From contig NW_026622786.1 in the NCBI RefSeq assembly GCF_023065955.2, forward strand, positions 46,300,938 to 46,364,937: a stretch of 64,000 bases of DNA, given 5' to 3'. This DNA comes from Ursus arctos (taxonomy: Eukaryota > Chordata > Mammalia > Carnivora > Ursidae). Position numbers and translations under genes: made by a program. Shown here one piece after another: positions 1 to 12,775 of the stretch; positions within the stretch are counted from its first letter, which is position 1; every line of letters starts with the position of its first letter. The notes below the pieces were generated by a model, which was not told where the DNA came from, ran no database searches, and saw nothing but the letters and a program-made list of their open reading frames with translations.

Positions 1-3000
1 ATTAATCCTTCCAAATTGTTCTTTAAAATATTTTTACTAAGGGCTATTACATATGTATTAATAAAAGGGTTAATATTGACAATAACATTAGCTTTTAAAT
101 GTAAGAAAGGAAATATTGCTTACTCTAATTTTCATATTATGTTCTCCATTCCAAGTTTTACAACAATTTTGTTTAAATACATTTATTAAGCATTTATCTC
201 ATCTCTATTTGGTTATTTTTAGAGACATGATATTGAATTAATAAAAACAGAAAGGGTTATGGCTACAATTTGGGAGTGACATTAAATATATTGCTTGTCA
301 ACAGCTTTTAAATTTTTCTTTCCAGTCTATTACAATGTTAATTAAGTTTTAGCTTAAACTAGAAGAATTGGTATATGTGTCAGTACTAAATTAATAATGC
401 TGTTCAGTACCCACTAAATCAACATGGCTGAATTCTAACAATTTTTCAATGAAAAAGAAAGATTTATTTTAACGTATGCAATGTTGAGTAGTATATTAGA
501 CTCATTTAGTTATGGTATTATATGATATAAATTATAATTACAATTCAGACATTTTTATTAATTGGATTGTTCTTGGCAAATTAAACCCAATATTTCTATT
601 ACCTCTATTCATATCAAAATACTACATATATACAGAATTTATTAGAATTCATATAAAAGAATCAGTATTGTTTTCCAATAAGAAGTCACTTCAGCACCTC
701 ACATGTGTAAATACAAAATAAATACAGCAATTTGAATGTATCTTTGCACCAGGCTATATATTATGCTTCTTGACTTTGCCCAAAGCCATGCACATTTGGC
801 CACGCCAATATTTAGGTAGCAGTTTACAGAAGGAATTCAGAAAATACTACTGGCAGTATGGTTGTTTTCTACAAACAAAAAATGAAGTGTGAATTTGTAA
901 AGAATTGTGTCTTCCAAAGGGAAAGTAAAACTGTAAATAATGCAAATTGGCAGGATTATAGAATATAATGATTCCAAAGAATATTCTGAGTTATAATTGG
1001 AAATCGTATTGAAGGAAACAGGTTACTCTATTTTATGTGTTGCTAAGCGTTGAATATGTAGCTTGCTAAGGAATTCAACTATACCAGAGAAAATGAAAAA
1101 TACACTGCAATATTATACTCATTTAAGAACCATTATTATATAACAGGGTATATTATACAGCAGTTGAGGAATAATATTTTCTGATGTTTTTAAATTCTTA
1201 GGAAAATATAAAGTGTCTCTAATACCATGGGTTATTTGACTTTATGATTGCACTGGATTTAAGAACATATTCAGTATGTTTAGATATGAGGATATCCAAA
1301 TAGAACCTATAACTTCAGTATTCTGGCAACCTATAGGATAGATTGCAACTGAAACTAAAACAAATGGAAGACTTCAGTTGTTTAGGAAACAACAGAAATA
1401 GTTAAAGGGTGGGGATAAGTCTATTAAGAGGCTAGAAAAGTAAGGTTTCCCTAACTAAACATGCTTATTTTAAAAAATGAGGATTACTCTTTGCTTCTAT
1501 AAGGAAATTTGGAAATTTGCAGCATGGAGAAACATTCTAAATTTACAAAAAGTAATTTTCAGTGTCCTCTTATGAATGAGGGCATCACAATATCATTTCC
1601 AAACCAAAATGTAGGCATTTCTGATGTATACGCAAAATTATAAGAATGAGTGACCTTAAGACTGATCAACTTAACAGAATGGGGGGGCAGGAAGAATATC
1701 ACCAACTTTTGAGAGTGAGGAAAAGGCCAAAAAAAGGGAAAAAAGGGGCTTTAACTTTCAGCTAGGGTCCCTGAGGAGTAGATAAAGCATCTCCAGGAAA
1801 GTGCCCCTCAAAATGATTTCCAGGGTTGTTGAGATGGAAACTTTTCTAATGGAGGGTTCCAGGAACGACCCCCCACCCCAACCCTTGGACTGTGAGCTCG
1901 GCTTTGGAATTTTTTTTCTTTATGTGGTACTTCATTCAACAGAAATGGCTCTGCTCTAAAGGATCTTCACCAGGTATAGATTACTCTAATGTTCTGTGTC
2001 AAAAAGTCATGAAAGAAACTGAAACAAGTATGATGAAAACAACAGGAAGTAAAACACGATGTGCAGTGAAGCAGAGAGGAACAAGGCTGCTATCTCCTAT
2101 ATTTGGAAACAAAAAGAAATGGGGAAAAAGCTTAGAGTTTACCTTTTTTAGTCATCATTTTTTTAAAAAATCACAGGCTATTTGGTAAAATGTGAGTAAT
2201 AGTTTGCTATATATAAAAGGTAGTGAAGCCGAATTTTCTCACCAACTCTTGCTGAAATTTTTTCAGGAAATATTGTCTTAGAAATAGAAAAGCAATAAAG
2301 CCAATTTCAATGCTGACCAAACTCAGGATCATGTAGTCTCCACTACACTGATGATTTTATGCTATTGGTAGAGTAACCAATACCATTGAATGGCCTTGAG
2401 GTTATAGGAGAGAAAGTTTTTGCAACATAATGACTCCAGAATTAGGTTAAATCAAACTATCCATATTTTAGATGGAGAAAAGCAGTAATGATAGGTGAAA
2501 AAGAAGCTGAATAGAGAATATTCATTTTCCATCATTTATATGGTTTCAAAACGGTTAGTGCTATATAAACATAGCACTAATATAAGCTACTTTGAATATT
2601 TGCAAACACGCAAATCACAATATTTAATTTCTGAAGTAAACTTCAGAACATTGAAAGATCAAAACTTTCAATATGTTTTCATGTTGACCATGTCTGTTGA
2701 GTTAAAATCCACTTAACCACAATTCCAATTAATTGATTGAGTATATTTACAGAAATTGATCAATTAATTACTTCATATAGATGAATGAGCATCAGAGATG
2801 TGATATTTTTTATCTGATGTTTGCTGTTTTTTCCATTAGTGTTAGCATAACATAATATCTATTTATGTAAAAAGTGAAACAATGTGTGCCTTTTATCTAC
2901 TAGATACCCCCCTAGTCCTTTGTGTAATGTTATATAGTTGTATCTTCTGAAAGTCCGGGACCGTAGAGCTGCTCTCAGTGTTTCAGACCTCAATCTGCCT

Positions 3001-4331
3001 CATCTTGGTCTCCTTAGAAGTACTAACAAAACTGGGTACTGCATAAAATCTCTATCTCATTGAGTTTGATTAGAGAATGCAATTCTCTAATAAGCAATGC
3101 TTTTTTGAGCATTCTGGTAAATTTCTACACATACTCAAGCCATTTGCTAGTACATACAGTAGAGAGAAACTGTCAGTTTTCCCCCTGTATGCCTGTGCCT
3201 TCCTTCATCTTCTTTATCCATAGGGATCTAACTACCATGCAGAAGCTGATGCATGCCTTTGCCTGCAGACTTTCTCCAGCTTCTGAAGCATGCTCTGTCT
3301 CTCAGCAGGTCAGAAGTCCTGGGCAACTCATGGCGGTGGGAAACAGAACCCAACGACTGATGGAAGTTGGTGCATTCATATATCCTGTTGCTTCGCTCTC
3401 CCCCACCTGACATGGAATAACTTCAGAGCATGTGGTACCTCACAGGGCTGACCAGTATGATAAGGCTCCAGCTGCCCACAGGGATAACTTGCTTTATAGC
3501 CGACTTTCTATTTGCTTTCTTCCCTTCTCTGTCTCAGTCTCACACTTTTTTATTGGTATCTCCTGAAATCCTTGACAGAATCAGCTTCTCGAGGCAGCTA
3601 AACTAAGACATAAGATATTATTTGTTTCCCAATTATTCCAAGTACTAGCTGCTTTGGGTGTTCCAGACTTATGCTTTTATATCAAATTCAGTCCTCCCTT
3701 TGAATCAACTCAAGGCCTCTTCTGTTGCCCAGTATGCAAATGTTAATCCCCAAGGCTCTAATTTCTAATTGCCTTATATTGGCAATAAAGTCCAGGGAAA
3801 AACCCTGGTTTCATTTTTAACCACTCTTGTGTTATTGTAACACTCTTTATTTTATCTCACACTAAGAATTTTCTAATTTTTTTCTTCTGAGCTCAGCAAC
3901 GTATTTATTATTATTATGAATTATTTTTCATCTGGATGTATAATAATGAAAGGTAATTTCAGAATATCTAGGCTGCCTTGGTATTAGAAGGGGAAAAAAA
4001 TCCCCTTGCTCCTTTGCCAGACTTTCTGAGAGAATCCTTTAGCTTAATCACCAGACACAAGAATTTGTTCTTCAGTTGCCTTCATTCTTCTTTTCAGCCC
4101 ATCTGCTTCAAATTTTATAGCCTATTTTTAATTTCCAAGATTTTGTATTTTTTTTATTATACCAATCTTTTGTTTTATGGCTTTAGTATCCTCCCAAGTC
4201 ACTTTAAGTTAATTATATTAAATTCAAAGTATTTTTAAATTTCCCATATTTATTATTATTATTGTTTTATTTTATCATTAATTTTATTTTTATTTACTTC
4301 TTTTTCATATGTCATACTCCATTGAGGAGTA
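1..4331. other. AT-rich sequence, no gene recognised
   Basis: I see no supported gene or clearly assignable repeat here. Open frames are under about 120 codons, have ordinary AT-rich composition and show no family motif. Around 3220-3610 the DNA is somewhat richer in G+C, and its end near 3595 resembles the tail of old interspersed repeats, but I cannot name the family. Confidence 0.5.
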
Positions 4332-4341
4332 CATGAAATAA

Positions 4342-4528
4342 TTTTTAAAAATATTTTATTTCTTTATTTGAGAGAAAGAGTGAGTGGGAGGGAGAGGGCC
4401 AGAGAATCTATATCAGACCACGCTGAGCTCAGAGCCCCATGTGGGGCTCAATCCCACTACTGCAAGATCATGACCCGAGCCAAAATCAAGAGTCCATCTA
4501 TTAACTGACTGAGCCACCCAGGTGCCCC
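4342..4528 (-). repeat. Carnivore SINE (SINEC, older type), reverse orientation
   Basis: Read on the minus strand, this has the tRNA-derived head (GGGGGCACCTGGGTGGCTCAG type), the internal promoter-like boxes, and a CT-rich then A-rich tail that appears here as T-rich sequence at the left end. A 10-11 bp direct repeat starting CATGAAATAA flanks it (from 4332 and from 4529), continuing into T/A-rich sequence on both sides, and is the likely target-site duplication. The body is diverged and lacks the 'GAGCCTGCTTCTTCC' signature of the youngest copies. It is non-coding. Confidence 0.9.
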
Positions 4529-4550
4529 CATGAAATAAATTTTTAAAAAT

Positions 4551-5774
4551 AAAAAATTTGATTCTTTAAAATAAAATTTTAAATTAAATACAAAAAAGTA
4601 TCTTGCAGGTTAGATATTTTCTTCTGGGTAAATTTTCAGTGCTCCCATTTCTGCCCAACCTCCTCTTTAGGTTGATAAAGAATTGAGTGTGGGTATAAGC
4701 ATTTCTGTAGCAGCAGCAAAGAAAGGAGCATTGGCAATCACACTGTCTTGTGCTTCCAATCATGCGTCTTTTTGGACTCTGGACTTGTCATAAGTCATAA
4801 CTGGAATTTGGTTTCTGGAGATTGTCATCCTTAATGTTTATTTCCACTTGTAAATCAGTGAATGATGTGGTCTGTTTATTGTGACCACAGTCCTTTGCTG
4901 GCCTGTTTGTTCTCTTATTACCTACCTGTTTTCTCACCTGGGCCTGTGACTACCTCTGGATCCCTTGAATACAGCGTGTAGAAAGGAAAGAACCAGAAAC
5001 ACACCTAAGGTTCATCTATAGACACTTTCCTCTCTTACCGATGTGTTATTTACAGTCATGTTTGCATGGGGCACCTTTCCATTATGGCCTATTTTCAGGT
5101 CACTGAAACTACAGATGTGATAGATGAATGATAGATCATTTAAGAATGGCTTCTCTTCAAACCTAAATAAAGATCATGCTTTCCAACTCTGGTATTTTTA
5201 CCTGGAGAGAGAAATTCAGAACATAACATTTGGAGCTTCCCATTTCTCCTACCTAATTGATTCTCATACCACAATACATAAAATAACGGGGGACATTTTC
5301 TCCCACACCCAGAAGACAGTACCTCCTTACATCACACTCTGAAAAGTCTCCTTAGTTAGTTTTTAGTCACTGAATGATCAAGTGGACCCATCTTATTTTC
5401 TGGCATGAGCCAATTAGGGACTTAATGTTCTTCTAAATAGAAATGTTAGCTTCCCACTCCAAAACAGAATTCCCATTAAAGATTTATTTAAAAAAAATGT
5501 TTAGCAACCGGTCACTGTATTCCAGAAGTACTTTATTTCCAAAAGCACTATTAAAGAAGGCTGAAGAAGCAGGTAAAATGCCATTACTCATATCCCTTGA
5601 AAGAGTTGCTACATTAATCAAACAAAAAATACAGGATCTTCTCAATTAGAGAAATAAAGGTTTATATCTTAATATTGCCTCATGCTTTATAACATACCAG
5701 GTAAACTTATAAACTGTTATTATTTTAGAAGCTAGTTTGGCTCAAGAAAAACAGCAACAACAACAAAAAAAGAA
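4551..5774. other. Unassigned sequence
   Basis: No gene or repeat was recognised. Short frames at 5124-5342 and 5443-5649 have no recognisable domain, and nothing around them suggests expression. Confidence 0.45.
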
Positions 5775-5925
5775 GTTTCTGGTTCTAATCTGGCTCTGCT
5801 ATTACCTAACTGTATAATATTTTACTAGACTCCTTTCTTCTATGATTCAGTTTCTTCACCTTTAATTAAAAGATTGTAACCATATAGTTTGTAAGGTTTT
5901 TTTTCTAAGTTCCCTTATATCCTTA
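5775..5925 (+). repeat. MIR SINE remnant
   Basis: This resembles the core of the ancient mammalian MIR SINE: 'TCTGGCTCTGCTATTACC', then a block like 'cagtttcttcacctttaa', then a short A-rich stretch. It is heavily diverged, so the limits are approximate. Confidence 0.5.
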
Positions 5926-8900
5926 AAACACTATGATTCAGCCAATCACTGGAAATTGCCTGGGATGCCGAATATAGAGGCGTTTTGAGGAGCCAAATAT
6001 AAAAACAGAATTTAGACCAAGGTTATAGGAAAACAAGGGGAATGTGCCATCAACCTTTCCACCCTTCCCTTCAATTGCCCTTTGAACAGCACAGTTGCTT
6101 TTCAGTCTTCCCTTTGGACCAACCCAAACTTTTGAACAGCCTTGACCAGAATTACTTATTATGTCTTTCATTGGATGCTCTCATTTACATTCTCTAAAAT
6201 GGCCCCAAAAGAATGTGTCAAAAGAGTATATTTAATATTACACTAAAATGCTTTATCAGGCACATTAGGAAATGATACTAATGGCACTTCTCCAGAGAGC
6301 TGGAGACGTGTTAATGGACCAGCGCTTGTCGCCGTTTTGGCAAAGTCTAAAATAGTTTCTAAAGGTCTTTTTTACAACAAAATATGTTCTTAGAATTTTT
6401 CACAAGACTGCATTTCTTTTTTAATGTGTCTCATGTTCTCTGTTTTGTGGAATATCCATCATGCTAAAGTTGTATAAAAATAAAACATTTACATAATATT
6501 AAGTCTGTAAAAAAATGTCTTGTCAGAAACTTAATTTGTCTTAAATGACAACACCTGATCTAACTTAAAAAAAAAATCAGAGGCATATCACATAATAAAT
6601 CCCGAAAAGAGCTATTGAATTATAATGTCACATAAATCCCTGTGCCCTAATAAAGTGTCTGCTTTGTAAAATCATACACTGGTGAATTGGGGACCTAATG
6701 TTTGGAAGTGAAGAAAGAAAAAAAAGTAGACTTTTGCAGCTTTCATTTGCCATCAATTATACTTGCATAAATCTGTTGGCATTTCAGAATGTGATGCATC
6801 AGGTCAGCACTTGTCAGGTGAGTAAAGTGCTCCCACAGTGCAAATTAGAGTTTTGGAAGCAGGTCTTCTCTTTCAGTCCATTGGGGCATCATTTAGCACA
6901 CTGAAGTGGCAGTTTATTAAATAGTACCCCTGTGGCCTGAAAGAAAGAACCTTCCTCTCAAATTTCATATACTATTTCCAGGGACTAGAGAGATTGTATG
7001 TTAAGACTTGGTTCATTATAGTTACTTCTACTGAATAGATCAAGATATTATAAAATATCTAAGTAATTATTGCCTATAAATTGTAAACAATTATGTAAAC
7101 TCTTTGGTTGGTAATTATTTTAAAGTCCTTTATTTATTGTACAGTTCCTTAGTATAGCAAGTCAATACTAAGTAATTAATCGGCTTTTTTAAAGATGACT
7201 CAGGAATTCATGAAAAACTTGGATTCATATTGGGTTATGGTGTCATTCTAATTGTAAAGTACTAAATCATTTCTCAATTTCATTTTAAAGATGACACATG
7301 CCATCTTCATTAAGATATATAGTTGGAAGAAGGCATTGTAAGTTGAAACAAATTTTCTAATTACATTATAATAAAAGATTGACTTCCTGAAAGAGTGTCC
7401 AGGATCTAACATTTTAGATAGAATTAGTAAAGCCATATTTAATTGATGAATGTGATATAGCTTAACAATATACACTCATAACTTACAAAGGTTTGTAAAA
7501 GTCGTTTGAGCAGACTAAAATCACATGAAATATTATTTAATAATAGAACATATTGTTGAGTGGACAGGGAGTGAATTCAGAAAAGGAACCTTATGTATAA
7601 CAGAAGGAAAAGAAATCAAGTTTGTTAGTGGAAATAAAAAGCTAATTCTCTTTTTTTCTTACTGAGAGAGAGAAACACAGAAAGAATCTGACTACTATAT
7701 TTCCCCCTAAAAAACCCAGTGGTGTTTTTTTCCAAGTAAGTTTAAAAATCAACAGATGTCACATGGTGCAACTAATGATCTTGGGTGCTCTGAATATAGT
7801 TTTGCTTTGAAGTTTCCTTGAATTTCATAGATGGAAAACAATGCAAAAATAAACTAAGTACTGAAAATAAGTATGTGTCTATCACAAAAGATAGTACTTC
7901 CTTAAAAATGAATGGTTGAACTTGAGCCCAGATCTTGCTGAAAGCTTTGTTTTTGTTTTTGATTTGTTTTGTTTTAAGTTTAATGTGTTTTATATTTGCT
8001 ATTTTTGCTGTTGATTTCAAATTGTATTGCATGATGATACAAAAATGTGCCCTATGTTACATAGGGGGTATTCAAATATGTGGAGATTTTTGAGGCCTAG
8101 TAAGTAAACTTGAAAACAACATTTAATCATTATGATAAATCGCCGTGTGTATGTGGAGGGGAGAGGGAGCTAATTACACAGAATCATGAGTTTATGGAAT
8201 ATTAGAGGTAGAAGTAGTTTAGGGATCAGTGGGCTCATTCTCCTTATTTTGCAGATGAGATAAGCAAGCCTGAAAGTGACTCAGGATTAATGAGTTTGAG
8301 AGGGAAGACTGATCTACAAGTCACCTGAAGTCCAGGCTAGTGTTTTCAGTACATCTCCCTGGGTCATAAACTCTAATTGCAGAAGTGTTTGCAGAACACA
8401 AGAGCTCATAAAAAAATCTTCATAAAAATTTTAGCATGTATATATAGTGTAACTTAGTTGGCCACTGATACTTTTTTAGCACATTTTTAGATTGTCATCA
8501 CTTGAAAATACGTGATCCCACCAGTTGATTACTTAGCTTATATAGTGAAATTGGGAAAAATAATCAAAGAGAATGTATTGGTATAATTGCTCAATCATGA
8601 CCCATGACATAATGAAGTATTTTTTTGTATTACTGATTTCAAAGTGCTTTTAAGTCCTTGAGGAAATATAGAATTATTGTAAAATGTGCCTGAGTCATTT
8701 ACTCAAAGAAGGGATGCTGGATATATAAGTACTGTAATGAGTCTGTGTATAGACAGTGAAATTACTTTCACAAGTTAACATTATGAGTTATGTTAACATA
8801 TATGCAAATACATGTGCATAACACACATATACACACACACATATACGCACACACATAATTTGTCTTGAATGGGTTGTGAAATACTGACTTGTATCACTGC

Positions 8901-9451
8901 CATATCCTATGCTGTAAGTGAGAATTCGCTCTGCTGTTTTAATTTTAATAACATTGTCTTATTTCCACTTTTCAACATCCATTATACTTTGTATCTCTTT
9001 GTTTGTTTTTAGGCAGCGATTTCTGGCTTGCATTCTAATTATTTGTAAATATCGTTTAAAAGAGCGTGGTTGTCGTAAGAAGAGTTTTCGATTGGGAGGC
9101 ATAAAATTTGAATTTGAAATCTGGATCTTCCCATTTTTGACCAGAAATCATCACTTAACTGTTTAAAACTTATTCTTTTATTTGAAATAAGTTATTGAAA
9201 TACCAGTCTATATTTTATGCACCTTGTCACATCCTTGTCACATCTTTACCAGGTGCAATTTCCATACTCCCAATTAGACTATAACTCACTCAAAATCAAA
9301 AGCAATTTTACAGTGTTTCTGGCTCAACCAGAGTATCTAGCCCACAATTAGAATCAAATATTTATGAACCAGATCTGAATAGCTGAATATTGTTTTGAAA
9401 AGTATACAACACTGAACTCATCAAGGTATTTCCATTTTGTCCTAACTACTC
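5926..9451. other. Unassigned AT-rich sequence
   Basis: There is no supported gene. A weak MIR-like stretch lies near 8215-8350 ('ccttattttgcagatgag' followed by a decayed body). A short imperfect CA/TA simple repeat lies at about 8818-8860. Frames such as 5938-6171 and 7772-8032, both on the minus strand, have no family features. Confidence 0.45.
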
Positions 9452-9652
9452 CTTTTTTTTTATTTTTAAGATTTTTTTATTTATTTATGTGACAGAGAGA
9501 CAGCCAGCGAGAGAGGGAACACAGCAGTGGAGTGGGGGAGGAAGAAGCCGACTCATAGCGGAGGAGCCCGATGTGGGACTCGATCCCATAACGCCAGGAT
9601 CACGCCCTGAGCCGAAGGCAGATGCTTAACGACTGTGCCACCCAGGCGCCCC
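9452..9652 (-). repeat. Carnivore SINE (young, bear/panda-like type), reverse orientation
   Basis: On the minus strand this starts with GGGGCGCCTGGGTGGCACAG and carries the 'TTAAGCATCTGCCTTCGGCTCAGGG' promoter region. It also has 'GGATCGAGTCCCACATCGGGCTCC', a CT-rich section and a T-rich left end that is its A-rich tail. The CpGs are well kept, which suggests a fairly recent insertion. The SINE is transcribed by RNA polymerase III and relies on L1 proteins to move. Confidence 0.93.
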
Positions 9653-11443
9653 AGCAAAGTATATTTTTAAGAGTGAGCTTTTATAATTCTAGCACTTAGG
9701 TCCCTAGATGATTCCAAGAGTTTAATATAAAATAAACCTATTAACTCAATATACCTCCTCAATAGTTCTCTTTTAAGTAATGTAGCTCTTATTAACGTCA
9801 TTTTACTAGAGAAAAATCTGCCACCAACAGGTACAACCCATACCCAAAGTGATGAACACCCGCAACCTAAATTGGAAGCCAGGTTTTGTGACTCCTACCT
9901 TGGATTCTTTTCTGTATATTCCCCCACAGAAAATATGCACTGCCCATATTTGCTTCTCTGAAATTCCATCCTTAGGAGATGCACTATGTTGACTCCTAGG
10001 TCAAAAATAACTTCATTATTACCATTTTTAATGTTAAATATGAGGATCAAATAATTTTCCTTCCACGTATAGCTAAACGTGTGTCAAAACGATCTTTGCT
10101 CTCGTTTAGACTATTCTTGACACTCTTCTCCCTCAGTTCCCATGACACCTGTAAATCGATTTCACATGCTACAAGTAGAAAATACATTTTAGTATCCAAT
10201 TGCTACCCTTTGTTTCGATTCAGGATTTGTATAGTTGAGTATTCAGGTAGCAGCTGTCCCTTGGTACTTCCAGGTACTAAATATGAAGAGAATAGACACG
10301 ATTTTACATGATTGTTGTATTCAAGAATTGATGTCATTTACATATGTCACAAATACTGTATGTTTAAATCCCTACTCTACTACAAGTCTTGTGTTCTGAT
10401 GCTTTTGCCTTTTTGATATGTCAGTAATTTCAAATTCGGTTCCGCCTAAAAAGGAGCGCAGAAACTCATCTACCTCCCCCCGTACCCCTCCTAAATACAT
10501 TTACTTCCCTGAATATGCTAAACTGGACCTTAAATTTGCTGCCTGTGTATATGAGAATGAAAACCAGATGTCCATTGATAATGGTATTGCTGAGGCTGAC
10601 ACTTTGTTAAATGAAAATTCTTGCAGGGTTGCTGAGGAAGCAGAAAATTTAATGTTTCTTATTTGAATGAGTTTTACCTTTTTGTCTGGAAATTCTGTGG
10701 AGCTGAGTAGAGTCACAGAGATGTAAGTATTCCCAGGTCCAGGAAGACTATAAACAGTTGCCTAACAGTATCGACAATTATTATTCTGACATGGAGCTAT
10801 AGAAATTCTAATTCTCTGGGACTACAGGCAAAGGCTATGTAACAAGTTAGACCAACTTCAGGAAGAACATGGGGCATCTTCTACTTTCTTTTAACCATTG
10901 GTTTAGATTTTATTTTTTTAAAAAGTAGTTAAAACATACATTCAAAATGCTTTATAAACACTGTGAGATATCTGGTATGCTGAACCATTCTGACCTTTTT
11001 AAAATTCTTTATCTCAGTTGGCCAGTCATTTTAGTCTCTGCAACAGGTTACTGTACTTTTTAATAGGAAGAGAAAGGAATGGTCAACTCTTTCAAAATCT
11101 TGCTTAGAATACTGAAAAGGTCAACAAACTACAGCAGAGGAATGTAAAAATGAGACAATTGAAATCTGATACCTCGTTTTTGTGACGGAGATTTTTGCAA
11201 GAATTGAAAATGTCACAACATGAAGTCTATTTTCAGGAAAAGACTGGGACACGGCAAACGCTGAACCCATCTCACCACACCATTAGCCTGTGATCTCAAC
11301 TTTCTGATTAAAGAACTCCCTGCCAAAGAAAGAAAGAAAGACCCCCAAAAAACAAAAAACAAAACAGCTTTTCTCTTTTTGTCTTTTGTTATTTTTATCA
11401 AAGATACATTCTATGAGAATATAGAAGAGAAAGGAACAAAATT
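9653..11443. other. Mostly unassigned sequence with one coding-like frame
   Basis: No known repeat or gene was recognised. The stretch 10060-10460 has more CpGs than its surroundings. The frame at 10418-10666 is described separately. Confidence 0.4.
10418..10666 (+). other. Unrecognised 82-codon open frame with coding-like composition
   Basis: I do not recognise this protein. The frame opens at an ATG and ends with TGA. Its first 30 residues are basic and rich in Pro/Ser. The remainder is acidic and mixed, with no membrane segment or known motif. Codon third positions look varied, unlike nearby chance frames, and the start region has several CpGs. A GTAAGT-like donor motif follows the stop at about 10722. 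It could be a fragment of an old processed pseudogene, an exon of a poorly known transcript, or chance. Nothing in the flanks supports a promoter or a full gene, so confidence that it is real coding sequence is low. Confidence 0.2.
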
Positions 11444-11649
11444 CAATAGTTCTCAAGCAACAAAGGTTTTATTCCCTTAGGAGACATCTGGCATCTGGTG
11501 ATGTCCAGAGATATTTTTGATTGTCCTGACTAGTGTGGAGGGCCTATTGGCATCTAGTGAGTAGAGGTCAGGTATGCTGCTAAACATCTTACAATGTACA
11601 AGGTAGTCCCTACAATAAAGAGTCAACCGTGATGCTATTGAAAAGCCTG
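11444..11649 (+). mobile_element. MER20-like hAT-Charlie non-autonomous DNA transposon
   Basis: The core 'ggcatctagtgagtagagg...atgctgctaaacatcttacaatg' matches my memory of MER20, which is about 219 bp. The left end resembles the inverted terminal repeat (CAATAGTTCTCAA for CAGTGGTTCTCAA). The right end, near ATTGAAAAGCCTG, is decayed. The element is non-autonomous and codes for no protein. A second copy lies at 39872-40097. Confidence 0.8.
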
Positions 11650-12424
11650 CAGGTAGAATAATGTATAGCTTAATAATAGTTCCATCGGTTGCATTGCCCT
11701 TCATCGTTACATTAAGTTTTTACCTAACAAAGTCCTTTGTAGACAGTTGCTGCATAATAAGTGTCTATTGCTGCTGGTGGTGCTGTTTTTATATAACAAT
11801 GGAAAATGCATATAATAAGAAGACACATTAAGGCTTTATAAACCAAGTATCGTGTATTGTGTTTGAAACAGCTCCCCTCCCAAACAGGTAAGGTAAAATA
11901 CTTAGTAATTCATGCAAGAGGACAAAAAGTATCAGGTAGCATCAGTGTAAATAGAGTTCAAGTGGAAAACCGAAAAGAAAAAGAGAACAAACTAGACACA
12001 ATAGATATAAAGCACTTACTAAATGCCAGGCTATACAGTTTATGACGCCTTCAGTCTATAGTCCTACTGCTACCAAACTCAACTTCCCAAAAGGGAGAAT
12101 TGATCATGCTACCTTTTGGCTCTCAGATCTTTCAGCAGCTTGACATGGCCCAGAGGAGAGGTCAGAAAACTTTTCCTTTAAAAACGTGGGTAGTAAATAT
12201 TTTCAGCCTTGCAGGACATGCGATCTCTGCGGCAACTACTCCAGTCTGCAGCGGTAGCATAAAAACAGTCATGACAATATGTAAACAAATGGTATGACTG
12301 TGTCCCAATAAATCTTTCCTTATAAAGAGAGGTGAAGCTATATTTGGCATAAGGGCCAAAGCTGGATGCAACCCTGAGTTAAAATCCAAAATCCTTTCTA
12401 TGACATACATTTTGCCCTTTTCAA
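11650..12424. other. Unassigned sequence
   Basis: No recognised gene or repeat. Overlapping short frames on both strands near 12100-12410 lack any family signature. Confidence 0.45.
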
Positions 12425-12775
12425 TTCTCGAGCGTCATCTCAAATGCTTTTTTTGCTCCAGCCTGTGCTCCAGGAATACAGAACTGTTAATAGTTCTTTG
12501 AACACATCAGGTTGTTTTGTGCTTTGTGACCTTGCAGTGTTCTATCACCTGGTAATGACTTCCAGGTGTTTAGTAAAAGCTATTCCTATTAAACCTCAGA
12601 TGAAGCAACACCTTAAAAACCTTTTCATCCCTCCTTCCTTGCCTCATCTTCATAGGCTAGCTCTCACTCCTCTGTGCCTCAGTGTACCCTGCGTGCACTG
12701 CTATTCATCAATTTTAAATACATAACTGAAATTTATTAACATATCTCTCCCTCACTAGAAATGGAAAAGAGTATA
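12425..12775 (+). repeat. L2 LINE 3' fragment
   Basis: Blocks in order resemble the L2 3' end: 'cctgtgctccaggaatac', a decayed 'ctttgcacttgctgttcc' block, a block corresponding to 'cacctcctcagagaggcc', and then 'ctccctcactagaaatgg' at the right. It is strongly diverged and non-coding, and the boundaries are approximate. Confidence 0.55.
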
